A stretch of 64,000 nt of DNA, from the NCBI RefSeq assembly GCF_000576305.1, contig NZ_BAVZ01000006.1:62001-126000 (forward strand), in the 5' to 3' direction. The position numbers were made by a program, and so were the translations under genes. Numbering within the stretch: the first letter of the stretch is position 1; every line of letters starts with the position of its first letter. This stretch comes from Paenibacillus pini JCM 16418. Its GTDB lineage: Bacteria > Bacillota > Bacilli > Paenibacillales > Paenibacillaceae. Below are positions 25,736-34,753 of this stretch, in pieces. The notes under the pieces were generated by a model, which saw only the letters and a list, made by a program, of their open reading frames with translations, did not search any database and was not told the DNA's origin.

Positions 25736-27541
25736 ATGTTGAAAAAAAGGATTATCGCCTTACTATTGGCCAGTATTGTTATGATTCCTACTAGTGTTAG
25801 TGCAACAACAGGAGATGTTTATAAAAACTTAAATACTTTAGATTTTAAAAAAAATACACCTGAAACAATAGCTGAGAATGAACTAGGTAGTTTTTCTCTT
25901 GATCTTAATAATTTCAAACTTCAGGAAAAATACAAAACTACAAGCGAGTCTAAAATTCTTCCTAAATTACAAGAAAAGCTTACAACCAATAAGTCTAAAT
26001 ATAATCAAAATAAAGAAGAGAAAAAAATGGACATAAGTGTAATGCTGAAATACGATAGTTCTCTAACTAAGGAAGATTTTATTAAAGAAAATGCTGATAT
26101 TCTTGAAGGAAATATTATTGATCTTGCAGGATTTGGAGTTTATAGTTTTTTTGCCAGACTAACTGAAAATGAAATTAATCAAATCGTGAGTCGGGAAGAA
26201 GTAGATACGATTTCTACTACAGATGATGTAGTTTCCGTCTATGGCCAACCTGATGAAGCCCAATCTGAGGTTTATCTAAATGGAGCAACTGAAATGACGG
26301 GCATTCAAAAAGCAAAAAGTGATTATGGAGTCACTGGAAATCGAGATGGAAATTACACTTATTCTAAAAATGATTCCGTGATTGCAATCATAGATACAGG
26401 AATAGATGCCAATCATGTAGATCTAAGCGGAGGCAAAGTGATCGCATGGAAAGATTTCATTAACAATAAATCTACACCTTACGATGATTTAGGTCATGGC
26501 ACACATGTAGCAAGCATAGCAGCAGGTACTGGTTCAGGAGATCCTGGTATTCAAACTGGAGTGGCTCCGGGGGCTGCACTCGTTGGATTAAAAGTTTGCG
26601 AGGCTAATTCAGATTGTTCTAATCAAGCAATTATGAATGCTATGGATTGGATTATTAATAATAAGAATATTTACGGAATAGATATTATTAATATGAGCTT
26701 AGGGTCACCAGGTTCTGCAAATGCGACCTTCTGTTCTAAGGTAAATACTGCAGCAGAGAATGGAATACTTACTGTAGTAGCTGCAGGAAATACGCAATTA
26801 GGAGCCAATTACGGTTCATTAAATTTATTTGGTAAATGTTCTGGTGTTGTATCAGTAGCTAATGTAGCTGATCCTTATGAAGGAGGATGGTATTTAAACC
26901 CAAGCTCTAACAGAGGTGAAGGAAGTGAAGGGCCGTCCATTTCTGCCCCGGGTACATCAATTCGTGCAGCAAAAGCTAATTCCACAAATGAATATATTAA
27001 TTATACTGGAACTTCCATGTCTGCTCCTATGATTTCTGGGTTGGCTGCATTAATGTTGGAGGCAAGTAACGGGAGTCTAAATTATGATTTCAAATATGAA
27101 GATTATGGAATGACTGGATACGACAAAGTATATGGGTATGGACTGATTTTGGGACACAATACTATTAAGGCTGCAAAGGGCTCGTCTAACGGTTCTTTTA
27201 ACAATTACCGTAACCATATTCGAGGCCAAAGCAATATTGCAGCAGGTACGGTCGATATTTACAGTATCAAAGTGACCGACGTCCAAGCATTTTTTGCAAC
27301 TACATTAGTAATCAATGATGAAAATGGAGCTGACTTAGATTTATTTATATGGGCTCCTGGAGTGAATCCAATTCAAAATGGTGAATTAAGATTGGATCTA
27401 GCCTATAACGGTAGTAAAGGCTACTTACCTCAAGAAACGATAAGTTTTAAACCATCTGTTAAAGGCACGTATTCAATTGGGATCGTAGCATATTCACAAG
27501 CAACTTATGCCATTGATTTTTCAGGCCAAATATCTCAGTGA
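25736..27541 (+). CDS. Secreted subtilisin-like serine protease (S8) with I9-like propeptide
   Basis: A 601-residue secreted protease. Signal peptide 1-23; propeptide about 95-170; catalytic domain about 200-470, with Asp220 (AIIDTG), His254 (GHGTHVAS), oxyanion Asn352 (AAGN) and Ser427 (GTSMSAP), all intact. A C-terminal PPC-like beta domain covers about 490-601. The domain contains Cys residues (288, 294, 333, 368) that could form disulfides. AGGAGG lies 11-12 nt before the ATG. It is divergent from the winged-helix gene, and its propeptide is paralogous to the free-standing protein at 24543. The region is clearly more AT-rich than its flanks, suggesting acquisition. Confidence 0.92.
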   Translation: MLKKRIIALLLASIVMIPTSVSATTGDVYKNLNTLDFKKNTPETIAENELGSFSLDLNNFKLQEKYKTTSESKILPKLQEKLTTNKSKYNQNKEEKKMDISVMLKYDSSLTKEDFIKENADILEGNIIDLAGFGVYSFFARLTENEINQIVSREEVDTISTTDDVVSVYGQPDEAQSEVYLNGATEMTGIQKAKSDYGVTGNRDGNYTYSKNDSVIAIIDTGIDANHVDLSGGKVIAWKDFINNKSTPYDDLGHGTHVASIAAGTGSGDPGIQTGVAPGAALVGLKVCEANSDCSNQAIMNAMDWIINNKNIYGIDIINMSLGSPGSANATFCSKVNTAAENGILTVVAAGNTQLGANYGSLNLFGKCSGVVSVANVADPYEGGWYLNPSSNRGEGSEGPSISAPGTSIRAAKANSTNEYINYTGTSMSAPMISGLAALMLEASNGSLNYDFKYEDYGMTGYDKVYGYGLILGHNTIKAAKGSSNGSFNNYRNHIRGQSNIAAGTVDIYSIKVTDVQAFFATTLVINDENGADLDLFIWAPGVNPIQNGELRLDLAYNGSKGYLPQETISFKPSVKGTYSIGIVAYSQATYAIDFSGQISQ

Positions 27542-27611
27542 ATGGAACTGCCCCAGATGTAGCACTTACGTTAAACCGGGTTAGAAATATTTCTAGACAA
27601 AACGGTATTAG

Positions 27612-27642
27612 ACTGCATCCTGCTATAGGAGGGCAGTTTTTT
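27612..27642 (+). terminator. Terminator of the subtilase gene
   Basis: ACTGC-A-TCCT pairs with AGGA-G-GGCAGT around GCTAT and is followed by six T residues. Confidence 0.75.
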
Positions 27643-27745
27643 ATCGTTAGGACAAGATTATAATTAACCGAAAAAATTGGACTTCTGCAACTAGAAATTG
27701 AAATAAATATTCTAGGATTAATGGAAATATATTTCATAAAAGTTA

Positions 27746-27774
27746 TTGACAACGATTATCATTATCAATAATAT
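27746..27774 (+). promoter_or_regulatory. Sigma-A promoter overlapped by a Fur box
   Basis: TTGACA (27746-27751) and TAATAT (27769-27774) are 17 bp apart. The spacer carries a Fur box (27748-27766) matching 17 of 19 positions of GATAATGATTATCATTATC. Iron-bound Fur here would block RNA polymerase. Confidence 0.9.
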
Positions 27775-27787
27775 AAAGGAGTTAATT

Positions 27788-27806
27788 GAGATTGATTATC
27801 ATTATT
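27788..27806 (+). promoter_or_regulatory. Second Fur box
   Basis: A further match to the Fur 19-mer (16 of 19) lies 40 bp downstream of the first, between promoter and start codon. It should strengthen iron repression of the uptake operon. Confidence 0.75.
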
Positions 27807-27824
27807 AATTAAGGGGATGGGAAA

Positions 27825-29096
27825 ATGTTTTGCAAAGTATTAACTGGTTTATTGGCCGCATCGGTGTTGCTGGCCCCCGTAACAACAATAGGAAAAGGTA
27901 GTCTGGCAAGTGCCGCAAGTGCGGCGATTAAAGTTACCTTGGATGGGAAAACCATTTCACTAGATACTGCTCCCCGATTCGTGAATGGGAGAACCCTAGT
28001 CCCTTACAGAAGCATTGTAACCGCTCTAGGAGGGAAAGCTTCTTGGGATTCTAAGACCAAAACGGTCTCAGCAACTCAAGGCAATCATAATGTGAAGTTG
28101 ACTGTAGATTCCAGTTCCGCATACATAAACGGCGTTCGTACAACGCTTGATTCAGCTCCAGTCTCGGTAAATGGTACGACTTTCGTTCCATTGCGTCTTG
28201 TCTCGGAAGCCTTTGGCAAATGGGTAAATTATCAGAAGAGCACAAACACAGTTGCGCTAAGTAGTAAGCTAACGGTAAATACGAGCACGGGTTCTTTTAC
28301 ATTGAATAAGAAACCCAGTCGTATTGTTACATTGGCCTCTTCAGATACTGAAATAATCTATGCACTGGGTGGTTCCGTTGTTGGTCGGCCTACTTCTCTT
28401 GGTGCTGTATATCCAGCTGAAGCAGCTTCTGCTCTTGAGGTTGGCAGCACACACGGTATCCTATTCGAGAAGCTTGCCACATTGAAGCCGGATCTTGTTA
28501 TCGCAAGTCCATCGTTGAAAGCTCAAAAGGCAACGATTGAGAAGCTAGGCGCTCAAGTGATGTTCAATTCACATAATACGTACAATGAGATTCAGGCTTC
28601 GGTAAGATTATATGGTCGCATTCTTAGTCAGGAAACTAAAGCGGAGCAGCTTATCAAGGGGATGAACAACAAGGTGGCTTCACTCACCAAACCGAAGGTA
28701 AAGCCGAAGACGCTAATCGTTTATGGCTCTGCGAGTAGCTTTGTCGTTGCACTTCCGACAAGCTACCCTGGTAACTTTCTGGAGCTAGCTGGTGGTTCCA
28801 ACGTTGCTACCAATTTCCCCAAAATGGATACCATGCCGCAATATGCAGAGCTTAGCTTAGAGCGCATTGTTGCCTCCAATCCGGACATTATTCTATTTAT
28901 TGCACATGGTGATGCTGCAGAAGTTAAAGCAAGCTTTAAGAAGCAGTTTGAGACGAATGCGGCTTGGAAGAGTCTGAGCGCTGTAAAGAATGATCAATTT
29001 GAAGTACTGCCTTCAGATCTATTCATTGCCAACCCTGGTCTAAGAGCACCACAAGCCATTGAAACGATTAACAAGCTGCTTCGTCAGGTGAAGTAG
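27825..29096 (+). CDS. Iron/heme ABC transporter substrate-binding protein fused to a stalk domain
   Basis: A 423-residue secreted protein. After a signal peptide (about 1-33), residues 35-147 form a copper-amine-oxidase-like N-terminal (stalk) domain with the duplicated F-V-NGRTLVPYR / V-V-NGTTFVPLR motif. Residues about 163-420 are a helical-backbone binding protein of the heme/siderophore type (RIVTLASSDTEIIYALGG, then LKPDLVIAS and AELSLERIVASNPDIILF). There is no lipobox Cys at the cleavage site, so anchoring may rely on the stalk domain in place of a lipid. It is first in a Fur-controlled operon with permease, ATPase and a heme-degrading enzyme, which points to heme as substrate (inference). 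Confidence 0.85.
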   Translation: MFCKVLTGLLAASVLLAPVTTIGKGSLASAASAAIKVTLDGKTISLDTAPRFVNGRTLVPYRSIVTALGGKASWDSKTKTVSATQGNHNVKLTVDSSSAYINGVRTTLDSAPVSVNGTTFVPLRLVSEAFGKWVNYQKSTNTVALSSKLTVNTSTGSFTLNKKPSRIVTLASSDTEIIYALGGSVVGRPTSLGAVYPAEAASALEVGSTHGILFEKLATLKPDLVIASPSLKAQKATIEKLGAQVMFNSHNTYNEIQASVRLYGRILSQETKAEQLIKGMNNKVASLTKPKVKPKTLIVYGSASSFVVALPTSYPGNFLELAGGSNVATNFPKMDTMPQYAELSLERIVASNPDIILFIAHGDAAEVKASFKKQFETNAAWKSLSAVKNDQFEVLPSDLFIANPGLRAPQAIETINKLLRQVK

Positions 29097-29100
29097 TACG

Positions 29101-30129
29101 ATGGCTATCGTCTTAACGAGGTCGACAGGTCAAGAGGTCCGAAATCCCAAATTAGTACGTAATAGCTTAATCCTAATTGTCAGTGTAGCGCTCTTGCTGC
29201 TGGCTGGGCTTGTTGGTTTAATGTCTGGTTCTATATCTATTCCGGCACGTGAAGTATGGACAGCAATATTCCATACTTCCGATTCGGAAGCTCGCCAGAT
29301 TGTATGGAATTTAAGACTTCCGCGCATATTGACGGGGCTACTGGCTGGTATTTGTCTAGCTGTTGCAGGAGCATTCTTACAGGGGGTATTTCGTAATCCA
29401 CTTGCCGATCCAGGTATTATCGGTGTTTCATCAGGCGGCGGGCTGGCCGCCGTTATCGTAATGATTCTGTTTCCAGAGCAAATCGCTTACTTGCCGATTA
29501 CTGCATTTATAGGTGCATTAGCAGCGGCAGTCATTGTCTATGCGCTCTCTTGGAAAGGGGGGGCATCTCCCTTAAGGCTCATTCTGGCAGGAGTTGCAGT
29601 GAATTCCTTACTCGGGGCGGCTATGACGGCACTGATGATTCTAAACAGTGAAAAGGTTCAGGCAGTGCTACCGTGGATGTCGGGAAGCTTAAACGGACGC
29701 AGTTGGCCACATTTTGAGACATTGTTACCGTATACGGTAATTGGTATGATTGCTTCTATTTTTTTACTGAAGCAGGCCAACTTGCTTGTATTAGGAGATG
29801 ATGCGGCGAAGCTCCTTGGCAGTAAAGTGGAATCGGGCAGACTTCTTATCATTTTATTGTCTACTTTTCTGGCCGGTGCTGCAATTAGTATTGTTGGAAT
29901 GGTTGGTTTCGTCGGTTTGGTTGTTCCACATATCATGCGTTTGTTAGTTGGCAATGATTATCGCATTCTTTTGCCGATATCTGCAATTGGCGGTGCGACG
30001 CTTGTGATAGCGGCAGATACGGCGGCACGTAGCTGGTTTGACCCGATTGAATTTCCCGTAGGTATATTACTCGCACTTCTGGGCGCACCTTTCTTTCTCT
30101 ATTTACTTCGAAGGGGGCTTAAAGGATGA
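29101..30129 (+). CDS. FecCD-type iron/heme ABC permease
   Basis: A 342-residue integral membrane protein with about ten helices. The conserved WNLRLPRILTGLLAGICLAV, GVFRNPLADPGIIGVSSGG and GFVGLVVPHIMRLLVGNDYR stretches mark the BtuC/FecCD/FhuB family. It forms a homodimeric channel receiving ligand from the binding protein encoded 4 bp upstream. Its stop overlaps the ATPase start by four bases. Regulation is by Fur, through the operon promoter at 27746. Confidence 0.93.
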   Translation: MAIVLTRSTGQEVRNPKLVRNSLILIVSVALLLLAGLVGLMSGSISIPAREVWTAIFHTSDSEARQIVWNLRLPRILTGLLAGICLAVAGAFLQGVFRNPLADPGIIGVSSGGGLAAVIVMILFPEQIAYLPITAFIGALAAAVIVYALSWKGGASPLRLILAGVAVNSLLGAAMTALMILNSEKVQAVLPWMSGSLNGRSWPHFETLLPYTVIGMIASIFLLKQANLLVLGDDAAKLLGSKVESGRLLIILLSTFLAGAAISIVGMVGFVGLVVPHIMRLLVGNDYRILLPISAIGGATLVIAADTAARSWFDPIEFPVGILLALLGAPFFLYLLRRGLKG

Positions 30130-30935
30130 ATCAAGCGCTAACGGCATCTGAACTGAAATACGGCTACCGTCCATCGGAATCTATCGTAGAGGGGTTCAAC
30201 CTGAATGTCTCTTCAGGTGAATGGCTAGGTATCGTTGGACCCAATGGATCTGGAAAATCCACTGTCTTACGCATGCTGGCAAGACTGGTTACCCCGCAGC
30301 GGGGAACGGTATCCATGAGTGGCCAGAATATGGCCAACATGAATAGCAAAGCGATCGCAAGGCAGATGACCATGCTAACTCAGTCACAAGAGGCTTCCTT
30401 GGATATTACTGTCCGTGATCTTGTACGCAGAGGGCGAAATCCCCATCTCAAATGGTATGAGGAATGTAGAGGCAAACATGAGGAAGTAGTCGATTGGGCC
30501 CTGCAAGTAACAAGTATGAGAGCACTGCAGCATCGTTCTCTTCTCGAATTATCGGGAGGGGAGCGTCAGCGTGCATGGCTTGCCATGTGCATGGCACAAA
30601 CTCCGTGTACCCTCCTACTTGATGAACCGACTACGTATTTAGATATTGCACATCAATTGGAACTCATGGAACTTATTCGTCTCTTAAATCGTGAACAAGG
30701 CATTACGGTTATTATGGTTTTGCATGATCTTAATCAGGCGGCAAGATATTGCGATCGGATTGTAGCTATGAAGCAAGGTTCTGTTGTACGGGAGGGGAAG
30801 CCCTCGGAGGTATTTCAGGTCGATTTCTTTCGCGATGTATTCGGGATCGAGGCGAAGGTACATAACGATGAGGGTGTACCCGTTTTTCTACCCTGTGGGG
30901 TAGTTAGACCTCTAGTTCATGAAGGTATTACTTAG
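30126..30935 (+). CDS. Iron/heme ABC transporter ATP-binding protein
   Basis: A 269-residue FecE/FhuC-type ATPase that drives uptake through the FecCD permease. Visible motifs are Walker A GPNGSGKST, signature LSGGERQR, Walker B LLLDEPTTYLD and switch VLHD. ATG at 30126 overlaps the permease stop (ATGA), so the two are translationally coupled. Length and motif order are normal for the family. It lies in the middle of the Fur-controlled operon. Confidence 0.93.
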   Translation: MNQALTASELKYGYRPSESIVEGFNLNVSSGEWLGIVGPNGSGKSTVLRMLARLVTPQRGTVSMSGQNMANMNSKAIARQMTMLTQSQEASLDITVRDLVRRGRNPHLKWYEECRGKHEEVVDWALQVTSMRALQHRSLLELSGGERQRAWLAMCMAQTPCTLLLDEPTTYLDIAHQLELMELIRLLNREQGITVIMVLHDLNQAARYCDRIVAMKQGSVVREGKPSEVFQVDFFRDVFGIEAKVHNDEGVPVFLPCGVVRPLVHEGIT

Positions 30936-31018
30936 TTTAATAAACATAATGTTTGATTCTTTTAATGGACTAATATCTCATTTGTCTGTTCACAAATTAT
31001 CTGAAAAGGAACGTGTTT

Positions 31019-31870
31019 ATGGCAAAAGTAGCCCTTGATAACGAGTTGGTAAGAGCATTTGTAGGCGCAGCACATGCAGATCTTAGTAAAGTGCAAGCAT
31101 TACTGGAGCAAGAGCCGGGCTTATTGCATGCGTCGATGAATTGGGGAGGAGACGATTGGGAGACGGCTCTTGGAGCGGCATCCCACGTTGGACGACGTGA
31201 TATTGCAGAATGGCTATTGGCCAATGGAGCTCGAATAGATTTATTCGCGGCGACAATGCTGGGGAATCTTGAATTTGTACAGACGACGCTAACTAAATAT
31301 CCACATATGATCAATGCAGCTGGTCCGCACGGCATTCCTCTGATGCAGCATGCACTTATGGGGGGCGAACAGGCTAAGGAGGTCTTGAATTATTTGAGAT
31401 CATTAACTGGCACAGAGGAGAGTGGCAATATGATACTAGTAGAGAATCGAATTGAAGTGAAAGCTGGGTTTGGTGAAGCTGTTCTGGAAAGGTTCCGTTC
31501 CCCTAAGAGCGTACATACCTTCCCTGGATTTGTGCGAATGGATGTCCTGCATGCAACGAATGCAGAAGGAAATGAAGAAATTCGTGTTTGCACAACATGG
31601 GAGCAAGAATCAGATTTTCAAGCATGGGCGCATAGTGATTCGTTCCGCCATGCTCATGCGAAGCGTGCTGAGGCAGCGGCTTCCGCAGAACATGTAGATG
31701 TGCATCAATCTCCAACTTCCTCCGCTCACGGCCATAGCCATGGGTCGAAGGAGGCAATTGCAAGCTCTGGTCATGGTAGTCATCCATCAAATGAAGCTGC
31801 AGCAGCGAATGGACCTATCATTGGCAACAAGGTGACGATTTATCAAGTCGTGGCTTCACATCACAAATAA
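31019..31870 (+). CDS. Ankyrin-repeat/IsdG-type heme-degrading monooxygenase fusion
   Basis: A 283-residue protein numbered from the ATG at 31019 (AAAGGA upstream; an in-frame GTG lies at 31013). Residues about 6-125 are ankyrin-like (DWETALGAASHVGRRDIAEW, LLANGARIDL). Residues 138-283 match IsdG/IsdI: Asn143 in VENRIEV, Trp203 and His213 have exactly the spacing of the IsdI triad Asn6, Trp66, His76. The end GPIIGNKVTIYQV matches the last strand. Between His213 and that strand lies an extra His/Ala/Ser-rich insert of about 40 residues (HGHSHGS, GHGSH). Such enzymes open the heme ring and free iron. Its place after the uptake genes supports heme use. Confidence 0.88.
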   Translation: MAKVALDNELVRAFVGAAHADLSKVQALLEQEPGLLHASMNWGGDDWETALGAASHVGRRDIAEWLLANGARIDLFAATMLGNLEFVQTTLTKYPHMINAAGPHGIPLMQHALMGGEQAKEVLNYLRSLTGTEESGNMILVENRIEVKAGFGEAVLERFRSPKSVHTFPGFVRMDVLHATNAEGNEEIRVCTTWEQESDFQAWAHSDSFRHAHAKRAEAAASAEHVDVHQSPTSSAHGHSHGSKEAIASSGHGSHPSNEAAAANGPIIGNKVTIYQVVASHHK

Positions 31871-31920
31871 GGTTCACACCGTTATTCTGCTCAGAACTAA
31901 TATGAGTCTAATATAAAGAG

Positions 31921-31946
31921 GTCACTCCCTTGGAGTGGCTTTTTTT
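31921..31946 (+). terminator. Terminator of the heme/iron operon
   Basis: GTCACTCC pairs with GGAGTGGC around CTT and is followed by seven T residues. Confidence 0.85.
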
Positions 31947-32116
31947 GAATTACACATAAGTGTAAACATAGCAGTGTGACGTATTTTTGGAAGAAAAATG
32001 CTTGCTTACGCTATTGTATAAATATAAATATAAATGTATTATTAAATGTCGTTAATGATACAGGCTTAGTTGTTTTGAAAAAACGAATATTATAACATGG
32101 TATAAGGAGCTTAAGG

Positions 32117-33529
32117 ATGAGCAGCTTAGATGAGAGTCAACTAGAACTTAAAGAGAAAGAGGCAAAAAGCTTTAATGTGTATGTATTAATATTTTGTCTA
32201 ATCGTTATATCAGCTATTTTGACGTATATTATTCCGTCAGGGCAGTTTGATCGAGTAGAAGTAGACGGAAGAAGTGTGATTCAAGCTAATTCGTTTCATT
32301 ATATTGAGGCTAATCCCGTTGGATTATTAGATATTTTCAGTAGTGTTCATTCAGGTATGGTAAATGGGGCCAAAACCATTTTCTTCGTATTAATTATCGG
32401 AGGAACGTTTGGCATATTTACGGCTACGGGTGCTCTGGATGCTTTTATCGCTATGATTTCACGCAAGATGGCAAACCGTGAGAAATTGTTAATACCCGTG
32501 TTAATGTTATTTTTTGCCCTTGCGGGTGCATTAATGGGGATGTCCGATGAGATACTTGTATATATTGCAATTCTTGTTCCACTAACCGTTGCCTTAGGAT
32601 TTGACGCTATGACAGGCTTTGCCATGGTTACTATAGGGGCATCAGTCGGCTTTACAGCAGCAGTTATGAACCCTTTCACGGTGGGCATTGCTCAAGGAAT
32701 TGCTGAATTACCCACATTCTCAGGAATGGGCTTTCGAATTATTATTTTTATTGTACTGTATTTAGCTGCCGCTACTTATGTATATCGGTATGCTTCAAAG
32801 GTCAAGAAGAATCCATCCATAGGTGTATACGGTAAATTCAAACAAGGCGAAGTGAAGGCAGTAGCGAATTCAGATGAAAAGATGATGACCAAGCATAAGT
32901 TGGTTCTTATGGCTTTCCTTCTGAGCTATATTATTTTAATTTTTGGGGTTATGAAATACGGATGGTATATTACAGAGATTGCTGGTTTGTTTTTTATGTT
33001 TGGCATAATTATGGGCATTTTAGGGAAAATGTCGCCCTCCACTATCGCCGACAGCTTTATTGCGGGAGCCAAAGATTTGCTTGGTGGCGCCATGATTATC
33101 GGTTTTGCGCAAGCCATTCTAGTTATTTTCAATACAGCCGGCTTAATGGATACCATTCTGTACCATGCATCTAATCTTTTAAGTAGTGTACCTGGTACGC
33201 TTACAGCTGTGGGTATGTTTATTCTGCAATTAGTCATGAATTTTTTTGTACCGTCTGGAAGCGGGCAAGCTGCACTTACAATGCCATTAATGGCTCCTCT
33301 TTCAGATATGATTGGTGTGACCAGACAAACATCCGTTCTTGCTTATCAGTTTGGGGATGGGATTTCAAATAGCATTTTCCCAACAGGTAATATTATTGCT
33401 GCACTTGCAGTCGGGGGTATTTCCTACGGGAAGTGGTTCAAATGGTATCTGCCATTCTTCATTATACAGTTTATTATTGCGATTATTGCATTGATTATTG
33501 CTCAATTAATTCATTACGGACCGTTTTAA
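32117..33529 (+). CDS. YfcC family (DcuC-like) membrane transporter
   Basis: A 470-residue transporter with about twelve helices. The N-terminal helix ends in IIPSGQF and is followed by a soluble loop with the VDG motif; family-like re-entrant regions are MGMSDEILVYIAILVPL, TAAVMNPFTVGIAQGIAE and VPSGSGQAALTMPLMAP. YfcC/ArcD-type proteins carry dicarboxylates, basic amino acids or peptides. AAGGAG precedes the ATG. It lies 18 bp ahead of an M20 amidohydrolase, suggesting uptake and hydrolysis of an acylated or conjugated amino acid; the substrate is not known. Confidence 0.88.
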   Translation: MSSLDESQLELKEKEAKSFNVYVLIFCLIVISAILTYIIPSGQFDRVEVDGRSVIQANSFHYIEANPVGLLDIFSSVHSGMVNGAKTIFFVLIIGGTFGIFTATGALDAFIAMISRKMANREKLLIPVLMLFFALAGALMGMSDEILVYIAILVPLTVALGFDAMTGFAMVTIGASVGFTAAVMNPFTVGIAQGIAELPTFSGMGFRIIIFIVLYLAAATYVYRYASKVKKNPSIGVYGKFKQGEVKAVANSDEKMMTKHKLVLMAFLLSYIILIFGVMKYGWYITEIAGLFFMFGIIMGILGKMSPSTIADSFIAGAKDLLGGAMIIGFAQAILVIFNTAGLMDTILYHASNLLSSVPGTLTAVGMFILQLVMNFFVPSGSGQAALTMPLMAPLSDMIGVTRQTSVLAYQFGDGISNSIFPTGNIIAALAVGGISYGKWFKWYLPFFIIQFIIAIIALIIAQLIHYGPF

Positions 33530-33547
33530 GGAAAAGGTGATTTGTGT

Positions 33548-34689
33548 ATGTTGAATAAAAATTTAGTTGTACAGGCCGTTCAAGATCGTAGGTTTCTTCA
33601 TGAACACCCAGAACTTTCAGGTGAAGAATATGAAACATGTGCATTTATTCGAAAACGACTTGAAGCACTGAATATTGAAATCCTTGATTTTCAGCCTCCT
33701 AGTATTGTTGGGTTTGTTAAGGGCACGAAGGGCAACAAAACAATTGCTTTGCGAGCGGATATCGATGCCCTGCCCATTACCGAAGAAGGAGACAAGCCAT
33801 ATATTTCGAAAAACCCTGGTGTGGCACATATGTGTGGTCATGATGGACATACTGCTATTTTATTGGCCGTATCGGAATGGATCTCTCAGCATGCAGCGGA
33901 AATCGAGCCTAATATCCTATTAATATTCCAATCTGCTGAAGAGATTTCCCCTAGTGGGGCGGATCAGCTCATCAAGCAGGGTGTATTAGAAGATGTTGAT
34001 GCTATTTTTGGTATTCACTTATGGCATGGAATGGACAAGGGGAAAATTGGATTAAGACCGGGTTCAATGATGCGTCGGTGGATGACTTTGAAATTACGAT
34101 ACAGGGATATGGTGGGCATGGATCTATGCCGCATGAAACCGTTGATCCTATATATGTATCATCTTATGTTATACAATCCTTACAAAGCATTGTAAGCCGC
34201 ATGTTGAATCCGATGGAAGCAAGCGTGATTTCTGTTGGAAAGATTGAATCGGGAACAACCTATAACATTATTCCTGATTCTGCAAAAATAATTGGTACCA
34301 TACGAACGCTATCGCCTGGGGCTGTCTCGATTATTCAGCATCAAATCGTTCAATTAACAGATGGCATATGTAGCGGATTTGGTGCGAAGAGTACCGTGGA
34401 GTTTATCGTTGGAACGCCGCCACTCGTGAATGATCCAAGGGAAACGGAGTTTGTCGAATCAATTATTCGAACAACATTTGGAGATGAAGTCTTTGAGCTA
34501 GCCGATCCGATCATGGGATCAGAAGATTTTTCGTATTATTTACAAGAAAAACCGGGTGCATTTATATATGTGGGTATGCGTGGAGAGAAAAGTAAATATC
34601 CTCATCATCATCCTAAATTTGATATTGATGAAGATGTTTTTCCAGAAGCAATCCAGCTATTTATTGAATTGATAAAGCATTACAAATAG
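33548..34689 (+). pseudogene. M20 family metallo-amidohydrolase, frameshifted
   Basis: A zinc-dependent aminoacylase/carboxypeptidase (IAA-amino acid hydrolase or HipO type). The first frame shows RRFLHEHPELSGEEYET, ALRADIDALPI, HMCGHDGHTA and the catalytic Glu pair SAEE. After GLRPGSMM it runs out of register. ATGATGCGTCGG should read ATGATGGCGTCGG, so one G is missing at 34072-34073. The next frame gives VDDFEITIQGYGGHGSMPHE, NIIPDSAKIIGTIRTLS and GSEDFSYYLQEKPGAF to 34689. Repaired length is about 380 residues, as expected. ATG at 33548 has AAAGGTGA upstream. It is in an operon with the YfcC transporter. Confidence 0.9.
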
Positions 34690-34702
34690 AAGATGAGATG
34701 TA

Positions 34703-34745
34703 GAGGGTGTTTGAAGGTCCATTGGACTTTCAGACACTCTTTTTT
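34703..34745 (+). terminator. Terminator between M20 and LysR genes
   Basis: A long stem (34703-34720 with 34724-34739, some G-T pairs) around ATT is followed by six T residues. It lies between convergent genes. Confidence 0.8.
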
Positions 34746-34753
34746 GTATCCCT

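Noticed and set aside
27539..27660. Possible frameshifted extension of the subtilase
   Set aside because: Another frame stays open after the stop, but it reads through the terminator hairpin; the existing C-terminus is plausible.
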